In this document: positions 1 to 6,296 of the stretch, in pieces
How positions within the stretch are numbered: the first letter of the stretch is position 1
How the letters are laid out: every line of letters starts with the position of its first letter
Assembly (NCBI GenBank): GCA_964555675.1
Contig: CAZKTU010000319.1
Coordinates: forward strand, 1 to 6,539
From: CAIWXH01 sp964555675
GTDB lineage: Bacteria; Chloroflexota; Chloroflexia; Chloroflexales; Chloroflexaceae
Direction of reading: 5' to 3'
DNA: 6,539 nt
Notes under the pieces: model-generated
What the model was told of the DNA's origin: nothing
Databases searched by the model: none
The model's input: the letters and a program-made list of their open reading frames with translations, nothing else
Translations under genes and position numbers: made by a program

Positions 1-1599
1 GAAGGGCAGGTAGACCGGGCCGGGCCCCGGCGCCTCGGGGTTGGCGCCGATGCTGAGCTGGACGGCGGCTGCGGTGAAGGAGACGGCGCCGGCGCTGTCG
101 CGGACGCGCACCGTTGCGGTGAAGTTGCCCGCTCTGTTGTAGGTGTGGGTAACATTTGGCACGGTGGTCTCGGCGGTCTGCCCATCGCCGAAGCTCCACA
201 GGTAGGCCACAATATCGGTCTCGCCGTCGAGGTCGGAGCTGCCCGCGGCGTCGAAGCTGACGCTCAGGGGGGCGGCGCCGGCGCTGCGATCGGCCGTGAG
301 GGCGGCCCGGGGCGAGCGGTTCGCGCCGCCGGTGTAGCTCAGGGTGCGGATGGTCCCGGCCCCGTAGTCGGCGACATAGAGGGCCTGGCCCGCCCCGAGG
401 GGGCCGAAGGCCATGTGGGTGATGGAGCGGCCGCTCAGGAAGAGGGCGGGGGTTGGCGCGCCCGCGCCCGGGCTGAGGCTGAAGAGGCGCGAGCAGACGA
501 TGTCGGCGAAGAGGTAGTCCCCGTCGTACTCGCTCGGCCAGAGCCCGGCGGGAACGAAGGCGCCGGCGGTGATCGAGCGGCAGCCGTCGAAGAACGCCGC
601 CTGGCCGGGCAGGGCCGGGCCGCGCTGGTACTCGAAGTAGGGCGCCCGGCTGCCCTGGGGGGTGGGGTTGCAGACCCCATCGGTCTTGCGCAGCCTGGTG
701 CCCTCGTAGCAGTTCCAGCCGAAGTCGACCCCGGGCCCGGCCTCGCTGATCTCCTCGGCGTTGCCCTCGCCGACGTCGTTGACGAAGAAGCGCGCCGACG
801 CGCTGTTGGGGTCGAAGGCGATGCGGAAGGGGTTGCGCAGGCCCCAGGCGAACAGCTCCTGGCAGCGCAGGTTGGCGGCGACGCTGCCGGTCTTGTTACC
901 GCCGTCGGCGGGGTCGTAGCAGCGGGCGCTGTCGGCGCCGGTGTAGGGGTTGCCGAGGGGGATGGTGCCGTCGCCGGTGATGCGCAGGATCGAGCCGTCG
1001 AGGTTGTTGCGCTGGCGGGCGGTATCGTTGCGCCCGCCGTCGCCGGTGGAGATATAGAGGAGGCCGTCGTTGCCGAACTGCAGGTCGCCGGCGTTATGAT
1101 TGCCGTTGGGCGAGGGGATATTGTCGACCAGCACGAACTCGTCGGCCACGGTCAGGCCCGGGCTGAGGGTGAGCCGGCTGACCCGGTTGACCGGGTCGGT
1201 CGCGCTGTTGGTCGGGCAGTTATTGTTCGGGTCCTGATCGCCCTTTGTGGCGTGCTTGTCGAAGGTGTAATAGACATAGATGCGGCTATTTGTGGCGAAG
1301 GCGGGGTCGACGGCCACGCCGAGCAGGCCGCGCTCGCTGTTGGAGCAGATGCTGGCGACTCTGTCGAAGACCGGCGCGGTCCGCAGGGCGCCGCCTGTGT
1401 AGAGGCGGAGCTGCCCCGATTTGGTGGCGATCAGCAGCGAAGCGTCGGGGAGGAACGCGAAGGCGGTGGGCTGGGCGAGCGAGCCGAGGCCGGGGAGGAC
1501 CTGCTCGGTGAAGCCGGCGGGCTGGGCCGTGGCGGGGGCGGGGGCTGAGGCTAGGGCAAGGGGAATGAGGCAGATCAGCGCGGCGATACGCCTGAGCAT
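1..1599 (-). CDS. Secreted GSDH/HHIP-type six-bladed beta-propeller with C-terminal PKD domain (3'-incomplete)
   Basis: I translated this frame by hand. It is open from ATG at 1599 to base 1 (533 residues, no stop), so only the extreme C-terminus is missing. Residues 1-26 look like a Sec signal peptide (MLRRIAALICLIPLALASA, likely cut after ATA). Residues about 30-425 match the glucose/sorbosone dehydrogenase propeller: SNSERGLLGVAVDP (86-99), NHNAGDL (167-173), STGDGGRND, then AWGLRNPFR (252-260) and GWNCYEG. H168 and R255-N256 sit where soluble PQQ glucose dehydrogenase has its catalytic His and PQQ-binding Arg-Asn. The segment that carries a PQQ-contacting Lys in that enzyme reads FADIVCSRLF here, so glucose oxidation is not assured. 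Eight Cys lie in the mature propeller and none in the PKD domain (about 427-520; WSFGDG at 468-473, HTY). The chain reaches YLPF at 530-533. AGGAG (1608-1612) lies 8 nt before the start. It probably acts outside the membrane; the substrate is unknown. Confidence 0.88.
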   Translation of the reverse strand, partial: MLRRIAALICLIPLALASAPAPATAQPAGFTEQVLPGLGSLAQPTAFAFLPDASLLIATKSGQLRLYTGGALRTAPVFDRVASICSNSERGLLGVAVDPAFATNSRIYVYYTFDKHATKGDQDPNNNCPTNSATDPVNRVSRLTLSPGLTVADEFVLVDNIPSPNGNHNAGDLQFGNDGLLYISTGDGGRNDTARQRNNLDGSILRITGDGTIPLGNPYTGADSARCYDPADGGNKTGSVAANLRCQELFAWGLRNPFRIAFDPNSASARFFVNDVGEGNAEEISEAGPGVDFGWNCYEGTRLRKTDGVCNPTPQGSRAPYFEYQRGPALPGQAAFFDGCRSITAGAFVPAGLWPSEYDGDYLFADIVCSRLFSLSPGAGAPTPALFLSGRSITHMAFGPLGAGQALYVADYGAGTIRTLSYTGGANRSPRAALTADRSAGAAPLSVSFDAAGSSDLDGETDIVAYLWSFGDGQTAETTVPNVTHTYNRAGNFTATVRVRDSAGAVSFTAAAVQLSIGANPEAPGPGPVYLPF

Positions 1600-1680
1600 C
1601 GGCTGTTCTCCTGTCATTAACTAGTTTTATACTTATCTAAACGGCATGTGCTCTCTGCGACGCATTGCAATTTTGACATA
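1600..1680 (-). promoter_or_regulatory. AT-rich leader and possible promoter of the propeller gene
   Basis: This stretch between the etfA terminator and the propeller start is clearly AT-richer than the coding DNA. On the minus strand it carries TAGATAAGTATAAAACTAG, giving a candidate -10 (TATAAA at 1626-1631). I found no good -35 at the right distance; a TTGCAA at 1665-1670 is too far away. The Shine-Dalgarno AGGAG is at 1608-1612. The terminator just upstream makes an independent promoter here likely, but the exact boxes are uncertain. Confidence 0.35.
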
Positions 1681-1720
1681 AAATGGCGAGCCCCGGGCGG
1701 CTGATGTGCCCGGGGCTCGC
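1680..1720 (-). terminator. Rho-independent terminator after etfA
   Basis: A perfect 13-bp GC-rich stem is formed by 1686-1698 and 1708-1720, with a 9-nt loop. It starts 23 nt after the etfA stop codon. On the minus strand it is followed by CCATTTTATG, a short T run. It should end the etfBA transcript and insulate the propeller gene. The T run is only four long, so termination may be partial. Confidence 0.7.
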
Positions 1721-1743
1721 GGAGCGGGATGTGCAGGCGGGGG

Positions 1744-2721
1744 CTACCGTCCGAGGCGGCTCTTGAGCTCGGCGGTGAGCAGGGGCAGGATCTCGTTGAC
1801 GTCGCCGACGACGCCGAAGTTGGCGACGCGGAAGATCGGCGCCTCGGGGTCCTTATTGATCGCGACGATATTGCGGCTGGTGCGCATACCGGCGAGGTGC
1901 TGGATGGCGCCGCTGACGCCGGCGGCGACATAGAGCTTGGGGCTGACCGTCTTGCCGGTCTGGCCGACCTGGTGCTCGTAGGGCACCCAGCCGGCGTCGA
2001 CGATGGCGCGCGAGGCCCCATAGGCCCCGCCGAGGGTCTCGGCGAGGGGCGGGATGAGCTTGTAGTAGTTATCCTTATCGCCGAGGCCGCGCCCGCCGCT
2101 GACGATGATTGCCGCGTCGGTGAGGTTGACGGCGCCGCTCTTGGGGGCCACGCTGGTGACCTGGGTGCGGATGGTCGTGGCCGGCAGGGGCAGGCGCTCG
2201 ATCGTGCCGCCGCTCGCGCCGCCGGCGGCCTCGGGGAAGCTCTGCTTGCGGGCGAGGGCCACGACGGGGCGACCGGGGGCGAAGCTGTAGCTATTGATCA
2301 CATTGCCGCCGTGAGAGGGGCGCAGGGCGGTAATGGCGCCGCCCTCGACCTTGAGGTCGGTGACATCGACGGCGAGGCCGGCATCGAGGTCGGCGGCGAG
2401 GGCCGCCCCGAAGTCGCGGGCCTGGAAGCTGGAGCCGGCCAGGATGAGCGCGGGCTGGGCGGCGGCGACGGCCGCCTTGGCGGCGGCGACGTAGCCGTCG
2501 GTGGTGTAGGTGGCGAGGGCCGGGTCGGCCACGACGTAGACCGTGGCGGCGCCGAGGGCGATGGCCTGCTCGGCGAGGCCGCCGGCGCTCTCGCCGACGA
2601 CGACGGCGCTGAGGGGCCCGCCGAGGGCGGCGGCCAGTTCACCGCCCTTGCCCAGAAGCTCGCGCGACACGGCGGCCACATCGCCGCCGACCTGCTCGAT
2701 ATAGACGAGAACGCCAGGCAT
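1744..2721 (-). CDS. etfA: Electron transfer flavoprotein, alpha subunit
   Basis: The 325-residue product has the normal length for EtfA, the FAD-carrying subunit of the soluble ETF heterodimer that collects electrons from acyl-CoA dehydrogenases. The N-terminal alpha/beta domain starts PGVLVYIEQ and runs to about residue 190. The C-terminal FAD domain has SGGRGLG (208-214), GASRAIVDAGWVP (235-247), GQTGKTVSP (253-261) and the family signature from LYVAAGVSGAIQH (263-275) to NIVAIN (284-289). GQTGKTV and the SGGRG Arg are known FAD contacts in this family. AAAGGAG (2729-2735) lies 7 nt before the ATG. It starts 46 nt after etfB stops, on the same strand, so the two are surely co-transcribed. 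The terminator follows directly. No key residue looks missing. I cannot tell from sequence alone whether the complex is the ordinary or the bifurcating type; the ordinary type fits the neighbouring acyl-CoA dehydrogenase. Confidence 0.96.
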   Translation of the reverse strand: MPGVLVYIEQVGGDVAAVSRELLGKGGELAAALGGPLSAVVVGESAGGLAEQAIALGAATVYVVADPALATYTTDGYVAAAKAAVAAAQPALILAGSSFQARDFGAALAADLDAGLAVDVTDLKVEGGAITALRPSHGGNVINSYSFAPGRPVVALARKQSFPEAAGGASGGTIERLPLPATTIRTQVTSVAPKSGAVNLTDAAIIVSGGRGLGDKDNYYKLIPPLAETLGGAYGASRAIVDAGWVPYEHQVGQTGKTVSPKLYVAAGVSGAIQHLAGMRTSRNIVAINKDPEAPIFRVANFGVVGDVNEILPLLTAELKSRLGR

Positions 2722-2767
2722 TGCTTGGCTCCTTTGCAGGAGGCGTTCGGCGCGGGGCGCCCGACGC

Positions 2768-3544
2768 CTAGATAATCTGATTCTCGAGGAGCTTATCGAC
2801 CAGCTTCTTGACCTTGGCCGCGCCGTCGGCGCCGTCGATCACCTCGCCCGAGGGGCGGGGGGGCGGGGGCACGCGGTTGGCGACGGTGGTGGTGGCGCTC
2901 AGGCCGTTCAGGCCGAGGTCGGCAGCGCCCCAGACCGGGGGCTCGATCCGGGCGACCTTCTTGATCTTGAGCAGCGAGGGGTAGCGCGGGCTGTTGATAT
3001 CCTTGATCACACTCGCAACGGCGGGCAGCGAGGCGGTGACCGTCTCGACCACAGTCTCGAGGTGGCGCTCGGCGCTCAGCTTTTTGGCCGCCGGGTCGAC
3101 GTCGAGCACCTTGCCGACATAAGTCACCTGGGGCCAGCCGAGGGTGCGGGCCAGGGCCGGCGCGAAGGCGCCGCTCTCGTCGTCGGTGCTGTTGCGCCCG
3201 CAGAGGACCAGGTCGACGTCGCCGAGCTTGTTGATCGCGGCGGCCACAACCTTGGCCGCGCCCAGGGTGTCGAGGCTCTCGAAGGCGGGGTCACTGAGCA
3301 GGAGCGCGTCGGTGGCGCCCATGGCCAGGGCGCGGCGCATCTGCTCGATCCACTCGGCGCTGCCCATCGAGATCACGGTGAGCTTACCGCCATGCTTCTC
3401 GTTCCAGCTGATGCCCTCTTCGATCGCGTACTCATCGAAAAGATTGATAATCTTCTCGATCCCGTCGGCGTTAATGCTCAGGTCGGGGTTAATCTTGACC
3501 GAGTTATCGCGTGGCACCTGCTTCATACACACTACGATGTGCAT
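2768..3544 (-). CDS. etfB: Electron transfer flavoprotein, beta subunit
   Basis: The 258-residue product is a full-length EtfB, the subunit that binds AMP and docks onto partner dehydrogenases. It opens MHIVVCMKQVPRD, followed by INPDLSIN, LFDEYAIEEG (35-44) and VISMGSAEW (57-65). The nucleotide-site segment is VLCGRNSTDDESG (113-125), then GWPQVTYV (136-143). The region ERHLETVVETVTASLPAV (159-176) corresponds to the family signature, with some substitutions. SPRYPSLLKIKK (185-196) matches the recognition loop that inserts into client dehydrogenases. AAGGAG (3550-3555) is well placed before the ATG at 3544. It is the first gene of the etfBA operon, with its own promoter just upstream. The C-terminal tail has a proline run (PPPPRP, about 226-231) before the last helix. 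The likely client here is the acyl-CoA dehydrogenase encoded upstream at 5025-6272; that link is inference from context. Confidence 0.96.
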   Translation of the reverse strand: MHIVVCMKQVPRDNSVKINPDLSINADGIEKIINLFDEYAIEEGISWNEKHGGKLTVISMGSAEWIEQMRRALAMGATDALLLSDPAFESLDTLGAAKVVAAAINKLGDVDLVLCGRNSTDDESGAFAPALARTLGWPQVTYVGKVLDVDPAAKKLSAERHLETVVETVTASLPAVASVIKDINSPRYPSLLKIKKVARIEPPVWGAADLGLNGLSATTTVANRVPPPPRPSGEVIDGADGAAKVKKLVDKLLENQII

Positions 3545-3574
3545 AGCAACTCCTTATGTAGTTGGGGATCGCGA

Positions 3575-3612
3575 CGGCATCGATTGTACCACCATTTCAC
3601 AATGGTCACAGG
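3575..3612 (-). promoter_or_regulatory. Promoter of etfBA with overlapping operator-like palindrome
   Basis: On the minus strand, TGGTACAAT (3583-3591) is an extended -10 element (TGN plus TACAAT). The -35 is poor, about CTGTGA, as is common with extended -10 promoters. Directly upstream lies a perfect inverted repeat, ACCATTGTGAAATGGT (3591-3606, 6-bp arms, 4-nt centre), which fills the spacer between -35 and -10. A repressor bound there would block RNA polymerase. The predicted start near 3576 leaves a leader of about 30 nt with AAGGAG at 3550-3555. Confidence 0.6.
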
Positions 3613-3623
3613 CCGCAGCGTCG

Positions 3624-3653
3624 CCCCGCCGATGATGAACCAAACCGGCGGGG
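3624..3653 (-). terminator. Hairpin after the STAS sensor gene, weak terminator candidate
   Basis: CCCCGCCG (3624-3631) pairs with CGGCGGGG (3646-3653), leaving a 14-nt loop. It starts 32 nt after the stop of the STAS gene and lies upstream of the etfB promoter. Neither strand shows a U run after it, so intrinsic termination would be inefficient. It could instead act as a 3'-end processing or stabilising structure. Confidence 0.35.
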
Positions 3654-3685
3654 TAAAGATTCCACAACTGCGGGGGCGGGCGCCC

Positions 3686-4873
3686 TCAGGCGAGGCCCTC
3701 GCGGGCGAGGAGGCTGGGGATATCGCGGGCGGTGCTGATCTCGCCGGCCGCCAGGTCGCCGGCGACCAGGGCGATGGCCTGGTCGGGGCGCACGCCCACC
3801 AGGGTGACGCGGCAGCCGAGCAGACGGGCGGCCTCGGCGGTTCGCCTGAGCTGGCGGGCGGTCTCGTCAGTGAGCGAGGCCAGGCCGGTAATGTCGAGCA
3901 CCACGGCCCTGGCCCGCCGCTCCTGGATGGCGGCCAGCAGCCCGTCGGTGACCTGGGCGGCGCGGCGCTCGTCGAGGTGGCCGACCAGGGGCAGCAGCAG
4001 CGTATCGGCGCGCAGGGGCACGACGGGCACGCTGAGGGCCTCGACGGTCGCGCGCAGGCGCTCCTCGCGGACGACCCGCAGCTCGAGCTCGTCGCGGGCG
4101 GCCTGCACGCGCTGCTGGCGCTCGTGGTTGGCGTCGAGCAGGCGCTGGAAGGCGTCGCGCAGGCGGCGCACCTGGGCGGTATTGCCGCCCTCGCTGAGCC
4201 TGGCGCTGACGTCGCCGGCGGCGTGGCGTTCGGCGTCGGCGGTGAGCCGGTTGAGCGGGCGCACGACCTGCCCGACGAGCAGCCACGCGAGTAGCAGGGC
4301 GATACCGACGCCCACGACGGTGCTGATAGCCGCGCGCACCAGGGCGAACTGCAGGTTCTGCTGGAGGGCCAGGGTCACGGCGTCGAGCTCGGCGCGGCTC
4401 GCCTGTTTGGCCTGAGCGCTGAGCACGAGGATGCGGTCGAGGATGGCATCGGTGCTGGGCTCGTGCATCTGGTCCTCGGCCGCGACCTGGTCGCCCGCCT
4501 GGAAGGTCTCGATCGCGATATCGTGGCGCCTAGTGAGGGCCAGGTAGAGCGAGCGCAGCTCGGCGTCCTGGGGCAGGCTGGGGCCCTGGCTCGAGGAGCG
4601 GTGGGCGATCATGGCGCTGGCATCGGCGCGGGCCTGCTTGAAGCGCTCGAGGGCTACGGCATCTTCGCCCTCGACCACGTGGATGACCGCATCGTGCTCG
4701 TGAAAGATATTGAGCTCGAGGGTCTGAATATCAGAGAGGTTGTCGGCGGCGGCCACCTGCTGGCCGAGCAGCGCCCGCGACTCGCGCTGGATGAAGGGGA
4801 GCGCAATGGCTGTGCCGAGCAGCAGGATCAGCAGTGGGGCGAAGGCGAGCAGCAACCGCGCACGAATATCCAT
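3686..4873 (-). CDS. Membrane-anchored sensor protein: 4-helix-type periplasmic domain, HAMP, STAS
   Basis: The 395-residue product starts at ATG 4873. GGAG (4881-4884) lies 7 nt upstream, and the protein then begins MDIRARLLLAF with a transmembrane segment, so a longer in-frame start at 4951 was not used. Layout: TM1 about 7-27; a helical extracytoplasmic region about 28-176, resembling the four-helix-bundle sensors of chemoreceptors; TM2 about 178-200; HAMP about 201-255 (VVRPLNRL, HAAGDVSARL); a short coiled coil (Glu/Arg-rich, 250-280); and STAS about 280-392. The STAS part has the RsbR-like pattern SVPVVPL, PLVGHLDERRA, VVLDITGL, EAARLLG and TLVGVRPDQA. Related RsbR-type proteins scaffold stress-signalling complexes and are phosphorylated on Thr in STAS. 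Here the phosphoacceptor position reads Asp336. No kinase, phosphatase or sigma factor gene is next to it. It probably passes an external signal through HAMP to STAS; its partner is unknown. Confidence 0.85.
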   Translation of the reverse strand: MDIRARLLLAFAPLLILLLGTAIALPFIQRESRALLGQQVAAADNLSDIQTLELNIFHEHDAVIHVVEGEDAVALERFKQARADASAMIAHRSSSQGPSLPQDAELRSLYLALTRRHDIAIETFQAGDQVAAEDQMHEPSTDAILDRILVLSAQAKQASRAELDAVTLALQQNLQFALVRAAISTVVGVGIALLLAWLLVGQVVRPLNRLTADAERHAAGDVSARLSEGGNTAQVRRLRDAFQRLLDANHERQQRVQAARDELELRVVREERLRATVEALSVPVVPLRADTLLLPLVGHLDERRAAQVTDGLLAAIQERRARAVVLDITGLASLTDETARQLRRTAEAARLLGCRVTLVGVRPDQAIALVAGDLAAGEISTARDIPSLLAREGLA

Positions 4874-4880
4874 TGGATAT

Positions 4881-4884
4881 CTCC
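4881..4884 (-). promoter_or_regulatory. Ribosome binding site fixing the STAS gene start
   Basis: GGAG on the minus strand lies 7 nt before ATG 4873. The start upstream at 4951 has no comparable site and would add 26 Arg/Trp/Tyr-rich residues in front of the transmembrane segment. It would also lie upstream of the candidate -10 box at 4911-4916. Confidence 0.6.
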
Positions 4885-4903
4885 GTGATCCCGGGGTAGG
4901 TAG

Positions 4904-4949
4904 CCAGCCTATTGTAGCCCGCCGCCAATACCAGCGATAGGAGCGCTCC
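4904..4949 (-). promoter_or_regulatory. Candidate promoter of the STAS gene
   Basis: TACAAT (4911-4916, minus strand) is a good -10 match, about 38 nt before the start codon. I see no convincing -35. The perfect 10-bp palindrome GGAGCGCTCC (4940-4949) lies roughly 24 nt upstream of the -10, overlapping the -35 region, and could be a regulator site. Two hairpins separate this promoter from the upstream acyl-CoA dehydrogenase gene, which supports a separate transcription unit. Confidence 0.4.
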
Positions 4950-4965
4950 AAGCTTGCGACGAGGG

Positions 4966-4990
4966 TGCGGGAGGGCCAGGCCCTCCCGCA
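4966..4990. repeat. Perfect GC-rich inverted repeat between the two genes
   Basis: The two 12-nt arms (4966-4977 and 4979-4990) are exact reverse complements around a single A at 4978. In RNA it would form a very stable hairpin on either strand. No T run follows on either strand, so it is not a textbook terminator. It follows directly after the likely terminator of the acyl-CoA dehydrogenase gene. It may be a second transcription barrier or a short REP-like element. Confidence 0.6.
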
Positions 4991-5022
4991 AAGAACTATT
5001 CACCACCGTCAGCGTGGTGAAT
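4990..5022 (-). terminator. Terminator of the acyl-CoA dehydrogenase gene
   Basis: A perfect 9-bp stem, ATTCACCAC / GTGGTGAAT (5014-5022 and 4998-5006), with a 7-nt loop starts just after the stop codon. On the minus strand it is followed by AGTTCTTT, a U-rich tail. The gene ends with tandem stops TAG TGA (5022-5027), the second overlapping the stem base. The tail is interrupted, so efficiency may be moderate. Confidence 0.6.
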
Positions 5023-5024
5023 CA

Positions 5025-6272
5025 CTAACCCCATGCCTCGGGGTCGTAGGCGGGGAGCTCGCGGCGCAGGGGCGGGTTGGTGCGGTTGCCGAGGGCGAAG
5101 TCGGCCTGGAGCAGCTCTTGCAGCTCGCGGGTGCCCTCGTAGATGATCGCGCCGCGCGAGTTGCGCAGATAGCGCTCGACCGGGTACTCGTCCGCGTAGC
5201 CGTAGGCGCCATGGATCTGGATGGCGTCGTCGGCGGCCTCGAAGCTGGAGACGGTGGCGTGCCACTTGGCGAGGGTGGTCTCGCGAGTGTTGCGCTCGCC
5301 GCGGTTCTTCATCCAGCCGGCGCGGTAGACCAGCAGGCGGCTGGTGTCGAGCTTGCGCACCATGTGCGAGAGCATGCGCTTGACCAGCTGGTGGTCGGCG
5401 ATGGGCTTGCCGAAGGTCTCGCGCTCTTTGGCGTAGCGCAGGCTGGCCTCGAGGCTGGCCTGGATGAGGCCGGTGGCCCCGGCGGCCACGGTGTAGCGGC
5501 CATTGTCGAGGGCGGCCATGGCGATCTTGAAGCCCTCACCCTCCTCGCCGAGTCTGTTGGCGACGGGGACGCGCACGTCCTGGAAGACCACGGCGCCGGT
5601 GTTGCCGGCGCGCACGCCAAGCTTGCCGTGGATGGGGTGGCTGCTGACCCCGGCCCAGGCCCGCTCGACGATGAAGGCCGAGATGCCGCGCACGCCCTGC
5701 TCGGGGTCGGTCTTGGCGATGACGAGGAAGGTGTCGGCGATGTCGGCCAGACTGATCCAGATCTTCTCGCCGTTGAGGATGTAGTTGTCGCCCTCGCGGC
5801 GGGCTGTGGCGCGCATGGCGGCCGCGTCGGTGCCGCTGTCGGGCTCGGTCAGGCAGTAGCCGGCCAGCAGGGCGCCGCTGGCCTGGGGGACGAGGTAGCG
5901 CTGCTTCTGCTCTTCGCTGCCCCACTGGAAGATCGAGAGGCAGTTGAGGCCGGTGTGGACGGAGAGCACGACGCGCAGGAAGCTGTCGACGCGCTCGAGC
6001 TCCTCGCAGACGACGGCGAGGGCCAGGTAGTCCATGCCGGCGCCGCCGTACTTCTGGGGCAGGCAGATGCCGAGCAGGCCGAGCTCGCCCATGCGTTTGA
6101 GCACGGGGCGGATGTGCTCGCGGGACTCGGGGCCCTCGCCGGCCTCGGCGCCCGAGCGGTCCCAGGCCCTGATGTAGGGCGCGACCTCGGCCTCGGCAAA
6201 CTGGCGCACGGTGCGCCGCAGGAGCTCGTGCTCCTCACTCAGAAACATCCCGTAGTTGGCTGTAAAGTCCAT
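5025..6272 (-). CDS. Acyl-CoA dehydrogenase (FAD-dependent, ETF-linked)
   Basis: The 415-residue product is a full-length acyl-CoA dehydrogenase, catalysing alpha,beta-dehydrogenation of an acyl-CoA with electrons passed to ETF. Start ATG 6272 is chosen because AAGGGAG (6281-6287) lies 8 nt upstream and the protein then begins MDFTANYGMFLSEEHELLRR, a normal N-terminus. The frame stays open for 80 more codons upstream, but those read through promoter and repeat DNA. The N-terminal helical domain has LPQKYGGAGMDYLA (71-84). The middle beta domain has the family signature YCLTEPDSGTDAAA (139-152) and the FAD-side IWIS (171-174). The C-terminal domain has YAKERETFGKPIADHQ (280-295), IQIHGAYGYADEYPVER (351-367) and IIYEGTRELQ (376-385), where E379 is the expected catalytic base. 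A stretch at about 39-54 (RSGAEAGEGPESREHI) is longer than in most relatives. R100 resembles glutaryl-CoA dehydrogenase. The substrate is not certain. The family is sure. Confidence 0.95.
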   Translation of the reverse strand: MDFTANYGMFLSEEHELLRRTVRQFAEAEVAPYIRAWDRSGAEAGEGPESREHIRPVLKRMGELGLLGICLPQKYGGAGMDYLALAVVCEELERVDSFLRVVLSVHTGLNCLSIFQWGSEEQKQRYLVPQASGALLAGYCLTEPDSGTDAAAMRATARREGDNYILNGEKIWISLADIADTFLVIAKTDPEQGVRGISAFIVERAWAGVSSHPIHGKLGVRAGNTGAVVFQDVRVPVANRLGEEGEGFKIAMAALDNGRYTVAAGATGLIQASLEASLRYAKERETFGKPIADHQLVKRMLSHMVRKLDTSRLLVYRAGWMKNRGERNTRETTLAKWHATVSSFEAADDAIQIHGAYGYADEYPVERYLRNSRGAIIYEGTRELQELLQADFALGNRTNPPLRRELPAYDPEAWG

Positions 6273-6280
6273 CGCCGATA

Positions 6281-6287
6281 CTCCCTT
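6281..6287 (-). promoter_or_regulatory. Ribosome binding site fixing the acyl-CoA dehydrogenase start
   Basis: AAGGGAG on the minus strand with an 8-nt spacer to ATG 6272. It excludes the long upstream extension to 6512, which is made of low-complexity Arg/Pro-rich residues translated from the repeat cluster. Confidence 0.75.
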
Positions 6288-6296
6288 GTATCTTGC

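Noticed and set aside
145..1548. Long plus-strand open frame of 467 codons
   Set aside because: It is antisense to the propeller gene, with Gly/Ala/Glu/Val-rich low-complexity sequence and no domain. It is an artefact of GC-rich codon use on the other strand.
1673..1678. Plus-strand TTGACA as a -35 box
   Set aside because: There is no -10 at a proper distance and no plus-strand gene downstream; the sequence that follows is the terminator stem of etfA.
1729..4294. Plus-strand open frames of 348 and 410 codons opposite etfA, etfB and the STAS gene
   Set aside because: They mirror well-supported minus-strand genes, cross intergenic DNA and show no recognisable motifs.
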